From an uncultured Ruminococcus sp. (GTDB lineage Bacteria; Bacillota; Clostridia; Lachnospirales; Lachnospiraceae): a stretch of 64,000 bases of DNA. Of the stretch, positions 34,588 through 43,608 are shown one piece after another (position 1 is the first letter of the stretch; the number at the start of each line of letters is the position of its first letter). The stretch is from positions 76,763 to 140,762 of the forward strand of contig UQKK01000005.1 in NCBI GenBank assembly GCA_900541505.1, read 5' to 3'. The position numbers and the translations under genes were made by a program. The notes beneath the pieces are model-generated. The model searched no databases and was not told the origin of the DNA. It saw only the letters and a list, made by a program, of their open reading frames with translations.

Positions 34588-35757
34588 ATGAAATATGATT
34601 TTAATGCCGTAATCAATCGAAGAAACACAAACTGCACGAAATATGATTGTGTGAAATTGCTGCATCCCGACGTGCCTGAGGGATATATCCCGATGTGGGT
34701 CGCGGATATGGATTTTGCCTGTCCGCCCGAAGTGATACAGGCGCTGCGAACACGTTTGGAACATCCCATATTAGGCTACACGAATTTAATGTCAGATTCG
34801 TATCGCAGCGCGCTGGATAGGTGGATGCTGAAACGGCATAATTGGGATTCAAGCGGACAGAGACTGGTGCTGAGTTTCGGTGTGCTGCACGCGATTTTGC
34901 ATTGTATCGAACTGCTCACAGAGCCGGGAGATAAGGTTGTATTACAGACACCTATTTATTCGCCCTTTTTAACTCAGATTAAAAATGCGAACCGCACGGA
35001 GATATTGAATCCTCTCATCTGTCGTGATGGGTATTATACGATTGATTATGAAGATTTGGAAGAAAAGGCGAAAGACCCGCGCGTGAAAATGTTGCTTTTC
35101 TGCAGTCCCCATAATCCCACGGGGCGAGTTTGGAAAGAAGAAGAATTAAGGCGTGTCGCGGATATATGTCTGAAAAATGACATGTGGATTGTTGTAGATG
35201 AGATTCATCATGACTTGGTGCGAATGAATCAGAAAGCAGTTTCTCTGGCATCGCTTTATCCTGGCTGTGAGCGAATTATTACTTGCACATCTCCCAGCAA
35301 AACATTCAATTTGGCGGGAAATATATCCGCGAACCTGTTTGTTCCCACAGAAGAATTGGAACAAAAATATTATGAACGATTCCAAGACCCGATTCCCTGT
35401 CTGGCGACAGTGGCAACGGAAGCGGCATATACCCTCTGTGAACAATGGGTAGATGAATTAAGGCAATATTTAGACCAGAATTTTTCTTTTATGGAAATGT
35501 TTCTAAAAGACAATTTGCCTGAAGCAAAAATGCAAATCCCGGAAGGAACTTATCTGGCATGGGTTGATTTTTCGGGTTTGGGACTTTCAGATGATGAGAT
35601 TAAGAGCCGGATTATCCAAAAGGCGGGAGTGATTATAGAGGCTGGAAATGAATTTGTGGCAAACGGAGACGGATATATGCGATTTAATCTCGCGTGTCCG
35701 AGAAGCGTATTAGAGGAGGCTTTGCAGCGGGTTGCACAGGTGTTAAAGGAGGAATAA
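34588..35757 (+). CDS. PatB/MalY-type pyridoxal-phosphate C-S lyase (cystathionine beta-lyase)
   Basis: A 389-residue class I/II aminotransferase-fold enzyme of the MalY/PatB branch. Start MKYDFNAVINRRNTNCTKYD and the substrate-site VADMDFACPPEV are typical, the cofactor lysine lies in TCTSPSKTFNLAG (about residue 237), and the C-terminal PEGTYLAWVDF segment is conserved. These enzymes cleave C-S bonds of cystathionine or cysteine conjugates to give pyruvate, ammonia and a thiol. It starts behind aaggaggag and is followed three bases later by an amino-acid permease gene, so uptake and cleavage of a sulphur amino acid or conjugate is a likely theme. Confidence 0.92.
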   Translation: MKYDFNAVINRRNTNCTKYDCVKLLHPDVPEGYIPMWVADMDFACPPEVIQALRTRLEHPILGYTNLMSDSYRSALDRWMLKRHNWDSSGQRLVLSFGVLHAILHCIELLTEPGDKVVLQTPIYSPFLTQIKNANRTEILNPLICRDGYYTIDYEDLEEKAKDPRVKMLLFCSPHNPTGRVWKEEELRRVADICLKNDMWIVVDEIHHDLVRMNQKAVSLASLYPGCERIITCTSPSKTFNLAGNISANLFVPTEELEQKYYERFQDPIPCLATVATEAAYTLCEQWVDELRQYLDQNFSFMEMFLKDNLPEAKMQIPEGTYLAWVDFSGLGLSDDEIKSRIIQKAGVIIEAGNEFVANGDGYMRFNLACPRSVLEEALQRVAQVLKEE

Positions 35758-35760
35758 AAA

Positions 35761-37086
35761 ATGAATGAAAAAAAGTACGGACTGTTTTCTTTGTCAAATA
35801 TGTGTATTGGCGGCGCCATAGGAGCAGGCGTATTTGCGCTTGTTGGCGCGGGAATTGGAATAACCGGACGTTCTGCTGCCTTTGCGATGGTACTAGGAAC
35901 GATAATGTATGCATTTACATATATACCAATCCTCTTTTTGTCTGCCGCTATTCCATTGCAGGGCGGCAGTTATTCCCAGTCAGCTATTTTGCTGCCTAAA
36001 ATATTGGTGGGAATTAACGCCATTACTTTGGTCATACCATTTCTGACTATGTCCATGATGGGAATTTCCATGGCGGATTATGTTGTGCAGATGATTCCGG
36101 GGATTTCTCGTTTTCATACTCTAATCGCGGCAGTTTTACTCAGCCTCTTTTTTATTGCTAATATGCTGGGAGACACCATGGTATCACGTATTCAGAATGT
36201 TTTGACTGTAACAATGCTTATTGCGCTTGCGTGTTATATTATTATAGGGATGTTTCACTTAGAAAAGGGGGCATTTGATTTTCAGTCGTCTTCTTTTATG
36301 ATAAATGGGATTGGCGGTTTCATCTCAGCGGTGGCACTTTTTAGTATGGCAGGAAGCGGACCTGAAGCAGCGATTCAGTATACAAGGATAACGAAAAATC
36401 CGAGAAAAAATGTACCTCTTGCAATGATTATCTCAGTTGTCACAATTTCAGTTGTGTATTTTTTGATTTGTATTGTAGCAGGAGGGGTGCTCCCTGTTGA
36501 AGAAGTAGCCGGACAATCGTTGGGGATAACAGCAAAAGCGTTTCTTCCGCTGCCTTTATATCTGTTTTTTATGATAGGAGGCGCTATCTTTGCTCTTGCG
36601 ACAAGCCTTAACAATACCATTGCATCTATAAAGTACCCGATTATTGAAGCGACGAATGACGGATGGTTCCCCGGCTTTATGGGAAAAACTAACAAACATG
36701 GCGTACCGCTGGGGCTTTTTGGAATCGCATATGCTGTTTCTATGTTTACAATCTTGACAGGAGTCTCTCTTGCTAATATTGCAAATTTTATGCTGGCAGG
36801 AGCTTATATTTTGGGGCTGCTGAATATTGTATATCAATATCGTCTCCCGAAAAAATTCCCGGTGGAGTGGAAAAATTCTACATACCATGTGCCAAACGCT
36901 GTGTTTTATACGTTTAATACACTTAGTCTGATTGTGTCTGTTTACTTTGCGTATACAAATTTAATTAGTCTGACAGCGCCTCTGATGATAGGAAATATCG
37001 TTTTTGTTGTTCTTTGTTTTTTGTACAGTTATTACCGGATAAAGAGCAACAAAGTTGATATGGAGTATCTGAATCACATGGAATAA
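35761..37086 (+). CDS. APC-family amino-acid permease
   Basis: A 441-residue transporter with about 12 hydrophobic helices of the amino acid-polyamine-organocation superfamily. The first helix has the substrate-site glycine motif GGAIGAGVFAL (about residues 17-27), and SMAGSGPEAAIQYTR near residue 200 matches the helix 6 region. It starts three bases after the PatB stop, behind aaaggagg in the upstream gene. The operon context and MarR control suggest import of a sulphur-containing amino acid. The gene is AT-rich compared with the window average. It is followed by a bidirectional terminator. Confidence 0.92.
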   Translation: MNEKKYGLFSLSNMCIGGAIGAGVFALVGAGIGITGRSAAFAMVLGTIMYAFTYIPILFLSAAIPLQGGSYSQSAILLPKILVGINAITLVIPFLTMSMMGISMADYVVQMIPGISRFHTLIAAVLLSLFFIANMLGDTMVSRIQNVLTVTMLIALACYIIIGMFHLEKGAFDFQSSSFMINGIGGFISAVALFSMAGSGPEAAIQYTRITKNPRKNVPLAMIISVVTISVVYFLICIVAGGVLPVEEVAGQSLGITAKAFLPLPLYLFFMIGGAIFALATSLNNTIASIKYPIIEATNDGWFPGFMGKTNKHGVPLGLFGIAYAVSMFTILTGVSLANIANFMLAGAYILGLLNIVYQYRLPKKFPVEWKNSTYHVPNAVFYTFNTLSLIVSVYFAYTNLISLTAPLMIGNIVFVVLCFLYSYYRIKSNKVDMEYLNHME

Positions 37087-37090
37087 TTCT

Positions 37091-37137
37091 AAAATTTCCG
37101 GCATGATGTCTGCAGTGAATCATGCCGGAAATTTTTT
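37091..37137. terminator. Bidirectional terminator between permease and MATE genes
   Basis: The arms aaaatttccggcatgat and atcatgccggaaatttttt form a 16-bp stem flanked by A- and T-runs, so it works for the plus-strand permease and the minus-strand MATE gene. Confidence 0.88.
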
Positions 37138-38451
37138 GCCGCCGCCTTTCTTTTTTTGCTTCCGCAGGAGGAAGAGTGCCAGCACGGTCACTGCCGCCTC
37201 GGAAAAGGGCATAGTAAGCCAGATTCCTGTCATGCCCCAGAGTGCGGAAAAGCACAGGGACACGGGAATGATGAGCAGAAATCCGCGCAGGGATGAGAGG
37301 AGGAACGCCCATCCCGGCTGTTCCGCGCAGGTCAAAAAGGTGGCGGAACAGATATTGATTCCCACGAAGAAAAAGGCGGGAAAATAGAGCATCATGCCGT
37401 CTGCCGCGATGGTGTGCAAAAGCGCGTTGTGGTCCCGGTTGAACAACTCCGTGATGGGGTCCCGCCAGAACGCAATGACAATGTAGGAGACCGCCGCGAA
37501 GAGGAGCGATACAAAAAAGGCGAGCAGCAGGACGCGGTGAGGCTCCTTTTGTTTTCCGGCTCCGAAGTATCTGCCAAGGAGAGGCTGGATACCCTGGGAG
37601 ACTCCGGTGAATACAGAGACCAGCACCAGAGCGATATTCGCTACGATGCCATAGGCGGCGACACCTAAATTTCCGCTCAGATTCAGAATGAGGAAATTGA
37701 AAACAATGATGACGATGCCTGACGACACCTCCGTGATGAGAGAGGAGACGCCGAGGGCGCTGATATCGGCAATCTGCTTCGGGCGGGGAAAGGCGCGGGT
37801 GAGCCGGAAATGGTGTTTCTTGCGGAGAAAGTGCGCGGACTGCACGAGCATACTGATGACCGGGGCAACCCCTGTGGCGAGGGCAGCTCCGGTCATTCCC
37901 ATATTCAGCGGGAACACAAACACATAGTCCAGGATGATATTGGAGAAGCTCCCGATGAGCATCCCCGCCATGGCAAGCCTGGGGGCACTGTCGTTTCTTA
38001 AGAAACTCAGCAGCAGGTTGTTGTACAGAAACATGGGCGCAAAAAGCAGAAGAATCCGCAGATACCCCTTTGTGAGCGGTAAAATGTCGGCATCCGCCCC
38101 CAGGATACGGGCAAGAGGTCCGCAGAAAAACAGCCCTATCACAAAGAAAAACACAGCGGCTATGGTAGCATAGCAGAAAGCGTGTGTAAATACCGTATTT
38201 CTCGTCTTTGGATTGGCGGTGTGAAAGAGGAGGGAATAGCGGGTAGCGCCGCCCATTCCAATCATGAGTCCCGTACCGTTCATGAAGCTGTACACCGGGA
38301 TAGCGAGATTGAGTGCGGTCAGTCCGTCCGCGCCCACACCTCTGGCGATGAAAAAGGTGTCTGCCAGAATATAGCAGGACAGCCCAATCATACCGAATAC
38401 ATTGGCGGATACATATTTAAAAAAGTTGGGGACGAGTGTTCTTTCTTCCAT
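37120..38451 (-). CDS. MATE-family efflux transporter (MepA-like)
   Basis: A 443-residue multidrug and toxin extrusion protein with 12 hydrophobic helices in two six-helix halves, starting MEERTLVPNFFKYVSANVFGM. Such MepA-type proteins use an H+ or Na+ gradient to push out cationic compounds. Its leader folds like the guanidine-IV (mepA) riboswitch and has a terminator, so guanidinium or a related cation could be the inducing and perhaps transported molecule. The start follows aagagga on the minus strand. The GC content is higher than that of the neighbouring MarR module, so the two sides have different histories. Confidence 0.92.
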   Translation of the reverse strand: MEERTLVPNFFKYVSANVFGMIGLSCYILADTFFIARGVGADGLTALNLAIPVYSFMNGTGLMIGMGGATRYSLLFHTANPKTRNTVFTHAFCYATIAAVFFFVIGLFFCGPLARILGADADILPLTKGYLRILLLFAPMFLYNNLLLSFLRNDSAPRLAMAGMLIGSFSNIILDYVFVFPLNMGMTGAALATGVAPVISMLVQSAHFLRKKHHFRLTRAFPRPKQIADISALGVSSLITEVSSGIVIIVFNFLILNLSGNLGVAAYGIVANIALVLVSVFTGVSQGIQPLLGRYFGAGKQKEPHRVLLLAFFVSLLFAAVSYIVIAFWRDPITELFNRDHNALLHTIAADGMMLYFPAFFFVGINICSATFLTCAEQPGWAFLLSSLRGFLLIIPVSLCFSALWGMTGIWLTMPFSEAAVTVLALFLLRKQKKKGGGKKFPA

Positions 38452-38521
38452 GGTGATTCCTCTTTTCTATATAAAATGAACAAAGCGAGCACGGTCGCTT
38501 TAGCGGCAAATTTCCGTTTAA

Positions 38522-38625
38522 ACAAGAAAAAACATCCGTTTTCCCATACCTTCAAAGGCCTACGGTATGGAAGACGAATGTGTTGATTCTCACCCGGCGG
38601 TGATTTCCTGTTTGCTGTTGTATGT
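38522..38625 (-). ncRNA. Candidate guanidine-IV (mepA motif) riboswitch with terminator
   Basis: Read on the minus strand, a hairpin TCACC-GCCG-GGTGA (38590-38603 on the plus strand) is flanked by conserved-looking purine-rich segments (aggaaa before, gaatcaaca after). A long terminator stem follows (38529-38583) whose loop contains GGC, complementary to the GCC of the first loop, so a kissing-loop is possible; a T-run (gttttttcttgtt) ends it. A first hairpin plus a terminator whose loops kiss, directly upstream of a MATE gene in a Clostridia-type genome, is the published architecture of the guanidine-IV class, an ON switch. I recall the motif but cannot align it. Confidence 0.62.
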
Positions 38626-38775
38626 TTCTTCGCTGTTCTCAGTCCAGATTATCATAAAATATATCAGAAATCAAACCTTTTTTTCAAGGGTGTTTCGGTG
38701 TAAGATAAGTAGGTAACGGCTGCGGCAGGAGGAATGCCGGAGGAAGAATTTGGCCGTGAAAGGGAGAGTGGAGAT

Positions 38776-39945
38776 ATGAATAAGAAGGAAGTACTGGAGA
38801 TACGCAAGCAGTTCACCCCGGCAAATTGTGCCATCACAAGGATTTGCGGCTGCTATGTGGACCATGAGAAGAATAAGAAGATGGAATCAAAGGACGCATT
38901 TCTGTCCCTGCCGGAGGAGGAAGCGTTCAAATATTTTGATATTTTCAAAAAGACCCTGTCCGGGACGATGGGGAAGAATATGCTGAATATGGAATTTCCG
39001 CTGGACGCGGAGATGCCGGGAGGCACCCAGGAGTTTCTCTTGAAACTGCGCGGCAGTAAGCTGGAAGATGACATGCTTCTGGAAGAATTTTACGATAAGA
39101 TTATCGAAAGCTACATATATGAAGAAAACTATTATATTATCCTGATTCATGCCATGTACGACATTCCGGGGAAAGCTTCGGATGGCATGGAGATGTTTGA
39201 CGCTTCGGACGAAGTGTATGAGTATCTGATGTGCAGCATCTGTCCGGTATCGCTGTCCAAGGCGGGACTGTCCTACAACGCGGAGGATAACCGTATCGGG
39301 GAGCGGGTCCGTGACTGGGTGGTGGACATGCCGGACAAAGGATTCCTCTTCCCTGCATTTACAGACCGCAGTACGGACCTTCACGGTGTACTCTATTATA
39401 CGAAGAAGTCAGAAGAACTTCAGCCGGAGATGATTGAGCAGGTGCTGGGGGCGAAGATGCCGATGTCCGCAGATACCCAGAAAGAGACCTTCCAGATGAT
39501 TATCGAGGATACCCTGGGCGAGGACGGGGATTATGAGACGGTGCGCAGCATCCACGAGAATCTCCATGAACTGATAGAGGAGCACAAGGAAGAGCCGGAG
39601 CCTTTGAGCCTGGATAAGACGGATGTGAAGAAGATTTTTGAAAAAAGCGGAGTCCCCTCTGACAAGATGGAAGAGTTCGAGAAGAACTACGAGGAAAACG
39701 CGGGGGAAAAGACGTCCCTATTGGCGGCAAATATCGCGGAGACACGGAAGTTCAATATCGAGACACCGGATATTGTTATCAAAGTGAACCCGGAGCGGGC
39801 GGATTTGATTGAGACAAGGGTCATAGACGGCAGACAGTGCCTTGTCATTGCGGTGGATGACCACATTGAGGTGAACGGGATTCATGTCAGGACGATAAAA
39901 AAAGAGAGAGAGTCTGCGGATACAGAAGTTGCATCAGAAGTTTAA
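38776..39945 (+). CDS. DUF4317 family protein
   Basis: A 389-residue soluble protein, acid-rich, with no signal peptide or membrane helix. It begins MNKKEVLEIRKQFTPANCAITRICGCYVD, which I recognise as the start of DUF4317 proteins, common in Clostridia and without an assigned function. The middle (about residues 120-250) is predicted mixed alpha/beta; the C-terminus has a short beta-rich part ending in IKKERESADTEV. I chose ATG 38776 with agggagag seven bases upstream; an in-frame start at 38734 is possible. It is alone on the plus strand, followed by a strong terminator. Confidence 0.82.
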   Translation: MNKKEVLEIRKQFTPANCAITRICGCYVDHEKNKKMESKDAFLSLPEEEAFKYFDIFKKTLSGTMGKNMLNMEFPLDAEMPGGTQEFLLKLRGSKLEDDMLLEEFYDKIIESYIYEENYYIILIHAMYDIPGKASDGMEMFDASDEVYEYLMCSICPVSLSKAGLSYNAEDNRIGERVRDWVVDMPDKGFLFPAFTDRSTDLHGVLYYTKKSEELQPEMIEQVLGAKMPMSADTQKETFQMIIEDTLGEDGDYETVRSIHENLHELIEEHKEEPEPLSLDKTDVKKIFEKSGVPSDKMEEFEKNYEENAGEKTSLLAANIAETRKFNIETPDIVIKVNPERADLIETRVIDGRQCLVIAVDDHIEVNGIHVRTIKKERESADTEVASEV

Positions 39946-39962
39946 CTTATGATAGATGATAT

Positions 39963-40027
39963 ATGCTCTAAGTGCTTTCTTACCCATGGCTTTTGTCATG
40001 GGTAAGAAATTACTTAGAGCATTTTTA
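39963..40027 (+). terminator. Terminator after the DUF4317 gene
   Basis: A long stem (atgctctaagt...cttacccatg with catgggtaag...acttagagcat) is followed by tttttac. It also lies downstream of the convergent toxin gene. Confidence 0.88.
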
Positions 40028-40100
40028 CTTCAGAAGGTACAGAAAAATGATAGGCAGGTCCCTGAGAGTGTTTTCTGTATTCCTCATACGTAGCAGCCGT

Positions 40101-40391
40101 TCATTTGCTGAATAAGTCGCTGTGTGTTCCGGTGCGGGCTAAGGTCAGTACTAACACATCATCCTCAATACGGTAGATGAGCAGCCAGTCCGGAAGGATG
40201 TGACATTCTCGGTGTCCTGCCCAGTCACCGGTTAGAGCGTGGTCGCGGTTCTTTTCCGGCAGCGATTCACCCATTGCCAGTAATGTCACAGCCTGTTCCA
40301 GCAATTCGATTTTCAGACCACGCTTGATTGCTCGTTTGTAATCTTTCTTAAAGCCGCTTGTGTACTTGACAGTGTACTTTGTTTTTCTCAT
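40101..40391 (-). CDS. yafQ: Type II toxin, YafQ family mRNA interferase
   Basis: A 96-residue RelE/ParE-fold toxin of the YafQ type, which cuts mRNA on the ribosome. Residues that match the E. coli YafQ active site are all present: the DHALTG histidine (about 51), HILPDW (about 64-69) and the closing ARTGTHSDLF with Arg, His and Phe. Length (about 92-96) is typical. Its start overlaps the end of the antitoxin gene by four bases, the usual order antitoxin then toxin. The toxin is probably functional as read. Confidence 0.93.
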   Translation of the reverse strand: MRKTKYTVKYTSGFKKDYKRAIKRGLKIELLEQAVTLLAMGESLPEKNRDHALTGDWAGHRECHILPDWLLIYRIEDDVLVLTLARTGTHSDLFSK

Positions 40392-40666
40392 TTTTTCAGG
40401 TCAGCAAATAACTCGTCAAGGTCATTGTAGCCTTTCACAGACGGGTCTTTTGCAATCCTTTCTGCTTCCAGCATGGCGGCAAGAGTTTCTTTGTTCGGCT
40501 GTTCCAGTTTTACTTCAAAGGGTATACCACCCTCACGAAGTGCCTGACGAACAAAAATGTTGAATGCTGTGGACAAATTCATACCTAGTTCTGTAAACAG
40601 GGCGTCTGCCTGTGCTTTCAAATCTGCGTCCATGCGGATGCTGATGTTGGTAGTATTTCCAGCCAT
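40388..40666 (-). CDS. dinJ: Type II antitoxin, DinJ/RelB family
   Basis: A 92-residue antitoxin with an N-terminal ribbon-helix-helix DNA-binding region (ISIRMDADLKAQADALFTELGMNLSTAFNIFVRQAL, residues 8-43) and a charged C-terminal toxin-neutralising tail. It is the first gene of the pair and would repress its own promoter together with YafQ. The start follows aaaggggttgatg on the minus strand. Confidence 0.93.
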   Translation of the reverse strand: MAGNTTNISIRMDADLKAQADALFTELGMNLSTAFNIFVRQALREGGIPFEVKLEQPNKETLAAMLEAERIAKDPSVKGYNDLDELFADLKK

Positions 40667-40856
40667 ATCATCAACCCCTTTCTACTGGCACTTTTAGTAT
40701 ATGTCATTTGCACGAAGAAAACAATACTATGCACGAAAAATTAGTGCTTAAATCATTGGATAAGGGTATTAAATGAAACTGGTTATTTTATAAGTTAGCT
40801 TTATAATTAATTTTTATGGAATAATATGAAATAAATGTGAAATTTTAAGTAATAAC

Positions 40857-40885
40857 TTGACTTTTTTGTGCATGAATACTAATAT
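40857..40885 (+). promoter_or_regulatory. Promoter of the MarR-ABC exporter operon
   Basis: TTGACT at 40857-40862, a 17-base spacer and TAATAT at 40880-40885, with the start near 40892. The 266-base gap before the operon is very AT-rich. Confidence 0.75.
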
Positions 40886-40889
40886 AACG

Positions 40890-40903
40890 ATTAGTTGCCT
40901 AAT
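40890..40903. promoter_or_regulatory. Palindrome at the transcription start, probable MarR operator
   Basis: ATTAG-TTGC-CTAAT is a perfect 5-4-5 inverted repeat placed on the predicted start site, so the MarR protein encoded by the first gene probably represses its own operon here. Confidence 0.6.
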
Positions 40904-40932
40904 TAATTGAATGTGTGATAAAGGAGGACGAT

Positions 40933-41382
40933 ATGAAGTGTGATATGAACCGGATACCGAATATCGGATTGTTTGGGATTGTTATGCACCGCTGTGAACA
41001 AACAGCGAAGCGGTTGTTCGGCAAGTATGATTTGAATAAAACCCATGCCGGGATTCTGTTTTCCCTGCATGAGAAACAATCTCTTTCTCAGAAGGAACTG
41101 GCAGAGAGGCAGAATGTGACGCCTCCCTCTATCACCTCCGCGATACAGAAGATGGAAAGGTCAGGGTATATTACCCGCAAAGCAGATGAAAAGGACCAGA
41201 GGATTCTGCGGTTGGAACTGACAGAAAAAGGCACTGCATGTATTGAGGATGTGAAGAATGTTTCCCGTCAGTTGGATGAACTGATGTTTAAGGGAATGAG
41301 TACAGAGGAAAAACTATTATTCAGAAGACTGATGATTCAGGTATGCGAGAACTTAGAAGAACAAGGCAGAAAGGATAAGTAG
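40933..41382 (+). CDS. MarR-family transcriptional regulator of the ABC exporter operon
   Basis: A 149-residue MarR regulator. The winged helix-turn-helix region reads LSQKELAERQNVTPPSITSAIQKMERSGYI (about residues 49-78), then the wing TRKADEKDQRI with the usual DxR. It starts at ATG 40933 behind aaggagg and is followed three bases after its stop by the first ABC exporter gene. This MarR plus two half-ABC exporters layout is common in Clostridia and Lactobacillales for drug- or peptide-induced efflux. Confidence 0.93.
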   Translation: MKCDMNRIPNIGLFGIVMHRCEQTAKRLFGKYDLNKTHAGILFSLHEKQSLSQKELAERQNVTPPSITSAIQKMERSGYITRKADEKDQRILRLELTEKGTACIEDVKNVSRQLDELMFKGMSTEEKLLFRRLMIQVCENLEEQGRKDK

Positions 41383-41385
41383 ACT

Positions 41386-43608
41386 ATGAAGAATTTGTTT
41401 AAATACGCAGGCAGATACTGGAGGGCAATGATTGCCATTGTAGCCGTATTGATGATTCAGGCGTACTGCGATTTGTCTCTCCCCGCGTATACTTCCGACA
41501 TTGTCAATGTGGGAATCCAGCAGGGCGGGATTGAGGATACGATACCCGAAGCGGTTGGCAAAGAGGATATGGAGAAAATACTGCTGTTCGTGTCCGAGGA
41601 AGATGCGCAGGAGATTTCAGAAGCGTATATGGAGGATACTACTTCCTACGATACAGAGGCTTATGTGCTGAAGGATTCTGTCAAAGACAGCGAAGATAAG
41701 ACAGAGCAGCTCTCAAAGAAGATGGCGCTTCCCATGATGATGGTCTCAGGCTTTGAATCGGGCAGCGAGATGACCCGTGAGATGGAAGAGCAGATGCGGG
41801 CGAATATGCCCCAGGGGATGGTGCCGGAGGATGCGGATATTTTCGATATTCTGGCAATGATGCCAAGGGAGCAGAGAGCTGCGTTTACAGAACAGGTGGA
41901 AGAACAGATGGGCGACATGCCGGAGACCATTTTAGAACAGGCGGCAGTCAGCTTTGCGAAAACCGCGTATGCGGATTTGGGAATGGATACGGATAAGATA
42001 CAGACCCGTTATCTGCTCTCCACGGGCGGAAAAATGGCAGCGCTTGCCTTCCTCGGTATGGCGGCGAGCATCACGGTCGGCTTTCTCGCCTCCCGCGTAG
42101 GTGCATCTGCCGGACGGGATTTGCGAGGCAAAGTGTTTAAAAAAGTGGTGGGCTTTTCAAACAATGAGTTTGACCACTTTTCTACAGCTTCGCTCATCAC
42201 AAGGAGTACCAACGACATCCAGCAGATTCAGCTCTTGACCGTCATGCTGCTTCGAATTGTCCTCTACGCGCCAATCCTCGCAATCGGCGGGATTTACCAG
42301 GTATTCCAGACCAATGTTTCCATGTCCTGGATTATCGCCCTGGCGGTCGTGCTCATTGCACTGGTGATTCTGGTGCTGTTCATTGTGGCGATGCCGAAGT
42401 TTAAAAAGCTGCAGAGTCTGGTAGATAAACTGAACCTGGTTACCAGAGAGATTTTGACAGGACTTTCGGTCATCCGCGCATTCAGCACACAGAAGCATGA
42501 GGAAAAACGCTTTGACGATGCAAATACAGAACTGACGAGGACGAATTTATTTGTCAACCGGACCATGACCTTCATGATGCCGGTGATGATGCTGATTATG
42601 AACGGTATTTCCGTACTCATTGTCTGGACCGGAGCTCACGGCATAAACGACGGTCAGATGCAGGTGGGCGATATGATGGCGTTTATCCAGTACACGATGC
42701 AGATTATCATGGGCTTTTTGATGCTGTGTATGCTCTCCATCATGCTCCCCAGGGCGGCGGTGGCGGCAGACCGTGTGGAAGAGGTCTTGACGAGCAAAAC
42801 CGTGATTCACGACCCGGCATCTCCGGCTGCTTTTTCCGGCGAGAAGAAAGGGGGGCTGGAATTTGACCATGTTTCCTTCCGGTATCCGGGGGCAGATGAG
42901 GATGTGCTGGAAGATATCACTTTCACGGCAAAGCCCGGTGAGACTACCGCAATCATCGGCAGCACCGGAAGCGGCAAGTCCACGCTTGTCAACCTGATAC
43001 CGAGGTTTTACGATGTGACAAAAGGTTCGATTCGTCTGGACGGGCAGGACATCCGTGAGGTGCCGCAGCACGACCTGAGGGAACGTCTGGGGTATGTGCC
43101 GCAGAAAGGCGTACTGTTCTCAGGAAATATCGCCTCCAACATTCTCTTCGGTAATCCGGACGGCACAGAGGCGGAGATGACAGAGGCGGCGGAGATTGCC
43201 CAGGCGACAGAGTTTATCGAGGCAAAACCGGAGCGGTATGAGAGCCACATTTCTCAGGGTGGCTCCAATGTGTCCGGCGGGCAGAAACAGAGACTTTCCA
43301 TCGCCCGCGCTATTGCGAAACACCCGGAGGTCTTTCTTTTCGACGACAGTTTCTCGGCGCTGGATTATAAGACGGACGTGGCGCTGAGAAAAGCGCTGAA
43401 AAAGCGTACGAAGCAGAGTACGGTGCTCATCGTGGCACAGCGCATCAGTACCATACTGAACGCGGAGCAGATTATCGTGCTGGACGACGGAAAAGTAGCG
43501 GGCATGGGAACCCACAGGGAGCTTCTGAAAAATTGTGAGGTATATCGTCAGATAGCACAATCCCAGCTCTCAGAAGAAGAATTAAAGGAGGAAAACAGCC
43601 ATGAGTAG
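41386..43608 (+). CDS. ABC exporter half-transporter with degenerate ATPase site and large extracytoplasmic insert
   Basis: A 740-residue type IV ABC exporter subunit. An unusually long extracytoplasmic loop of about 170 acidic, Met-rich residues (about 42-212) sits between helices 1 and 2. The ATPase domain has Walker A GSTGSGKST (about 525), a normal signature VSGGQ (about 627), but Walker B ends FLFDDSFSALD with Asp instead of the catalytic Glu, and the switch histidine is Gln (IVAQRIS, about 684). These changes mark the degenerate partner of a heterodimeric exporter. The next gene overlaps its end by eight bases and supplies the catalytic residues. Confidence 0.93.
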   Translation: MKNLFKYAGRYWRAMIAIVAVLMIQAYCDLSLPAYTSDIVNVGIQQGGIEDTIPEAVGKEDMEKILLFVSEEDAQEISEAYMEDTTSYDTEAYVLKDSVKDSEDKTEQLSKKMALPMMMVSGFESGSEMTREMEEQMRANMPQGMVPEDADIFDILAMMPREQRAAFTEQVEEQMGDMPETILEQAAVSFAKTAYADLGMDTDKIQTRYLLSTGGKMAALAFLGMAASITVGFLASRVGASAGRDLRGKVFKKVVGFSNNEFDHFSTASLITRSTNDIQQIQLLTVMLLRIVLYAPILAIGGIYQVFQTNVSMSWIIALAVVLIALVILVLFIVAMPKFKKLQSLVDKLNLVTREILTGLSVIRAFSTQKHEEKRFDDANTELTRTNLFVNRTMTFMMPVMMLIMNGISVLIVWTGAHGINDGQMQVGDMMAFIQYTMQIIMGFLMLCMLSIMLPRAAVAADRVEEVLTSKTVIHDPASPAAFSGEKKGGLEFDHVSFRYPGADEDVLEDITFTAKPGETTAIIGSTGSGKSTLVNLIPRFYDVTKGSIRLDGQDIREVPQHDLRERLGYVPQKGVLFSGNIASNILFGNPDGTEAEMTEAAEIAQATEFIEAKPERYESHISQGGSNVSGGQKQRLSIARAIAKHPEVFLFDDSFSALDYKTDVALRKALKKRTKQSTVLIVAQRISTILNAEQIIVLDDGKVAGMGTHRELLKNCEVYRQIAQSQLSEEELKEENSHE

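Noticed and set aside
38585..38608. Plus-strand sequence cacccggcggtgat resembling a piece of the FMN riboswitch
   Set aside because: The other conserved FMN-aptamer blocks are missing, and the downstream plus-strand gene (DUF4317) has no link to flavin; the minus-strand reading as a mepA-type leader explains the structure better.
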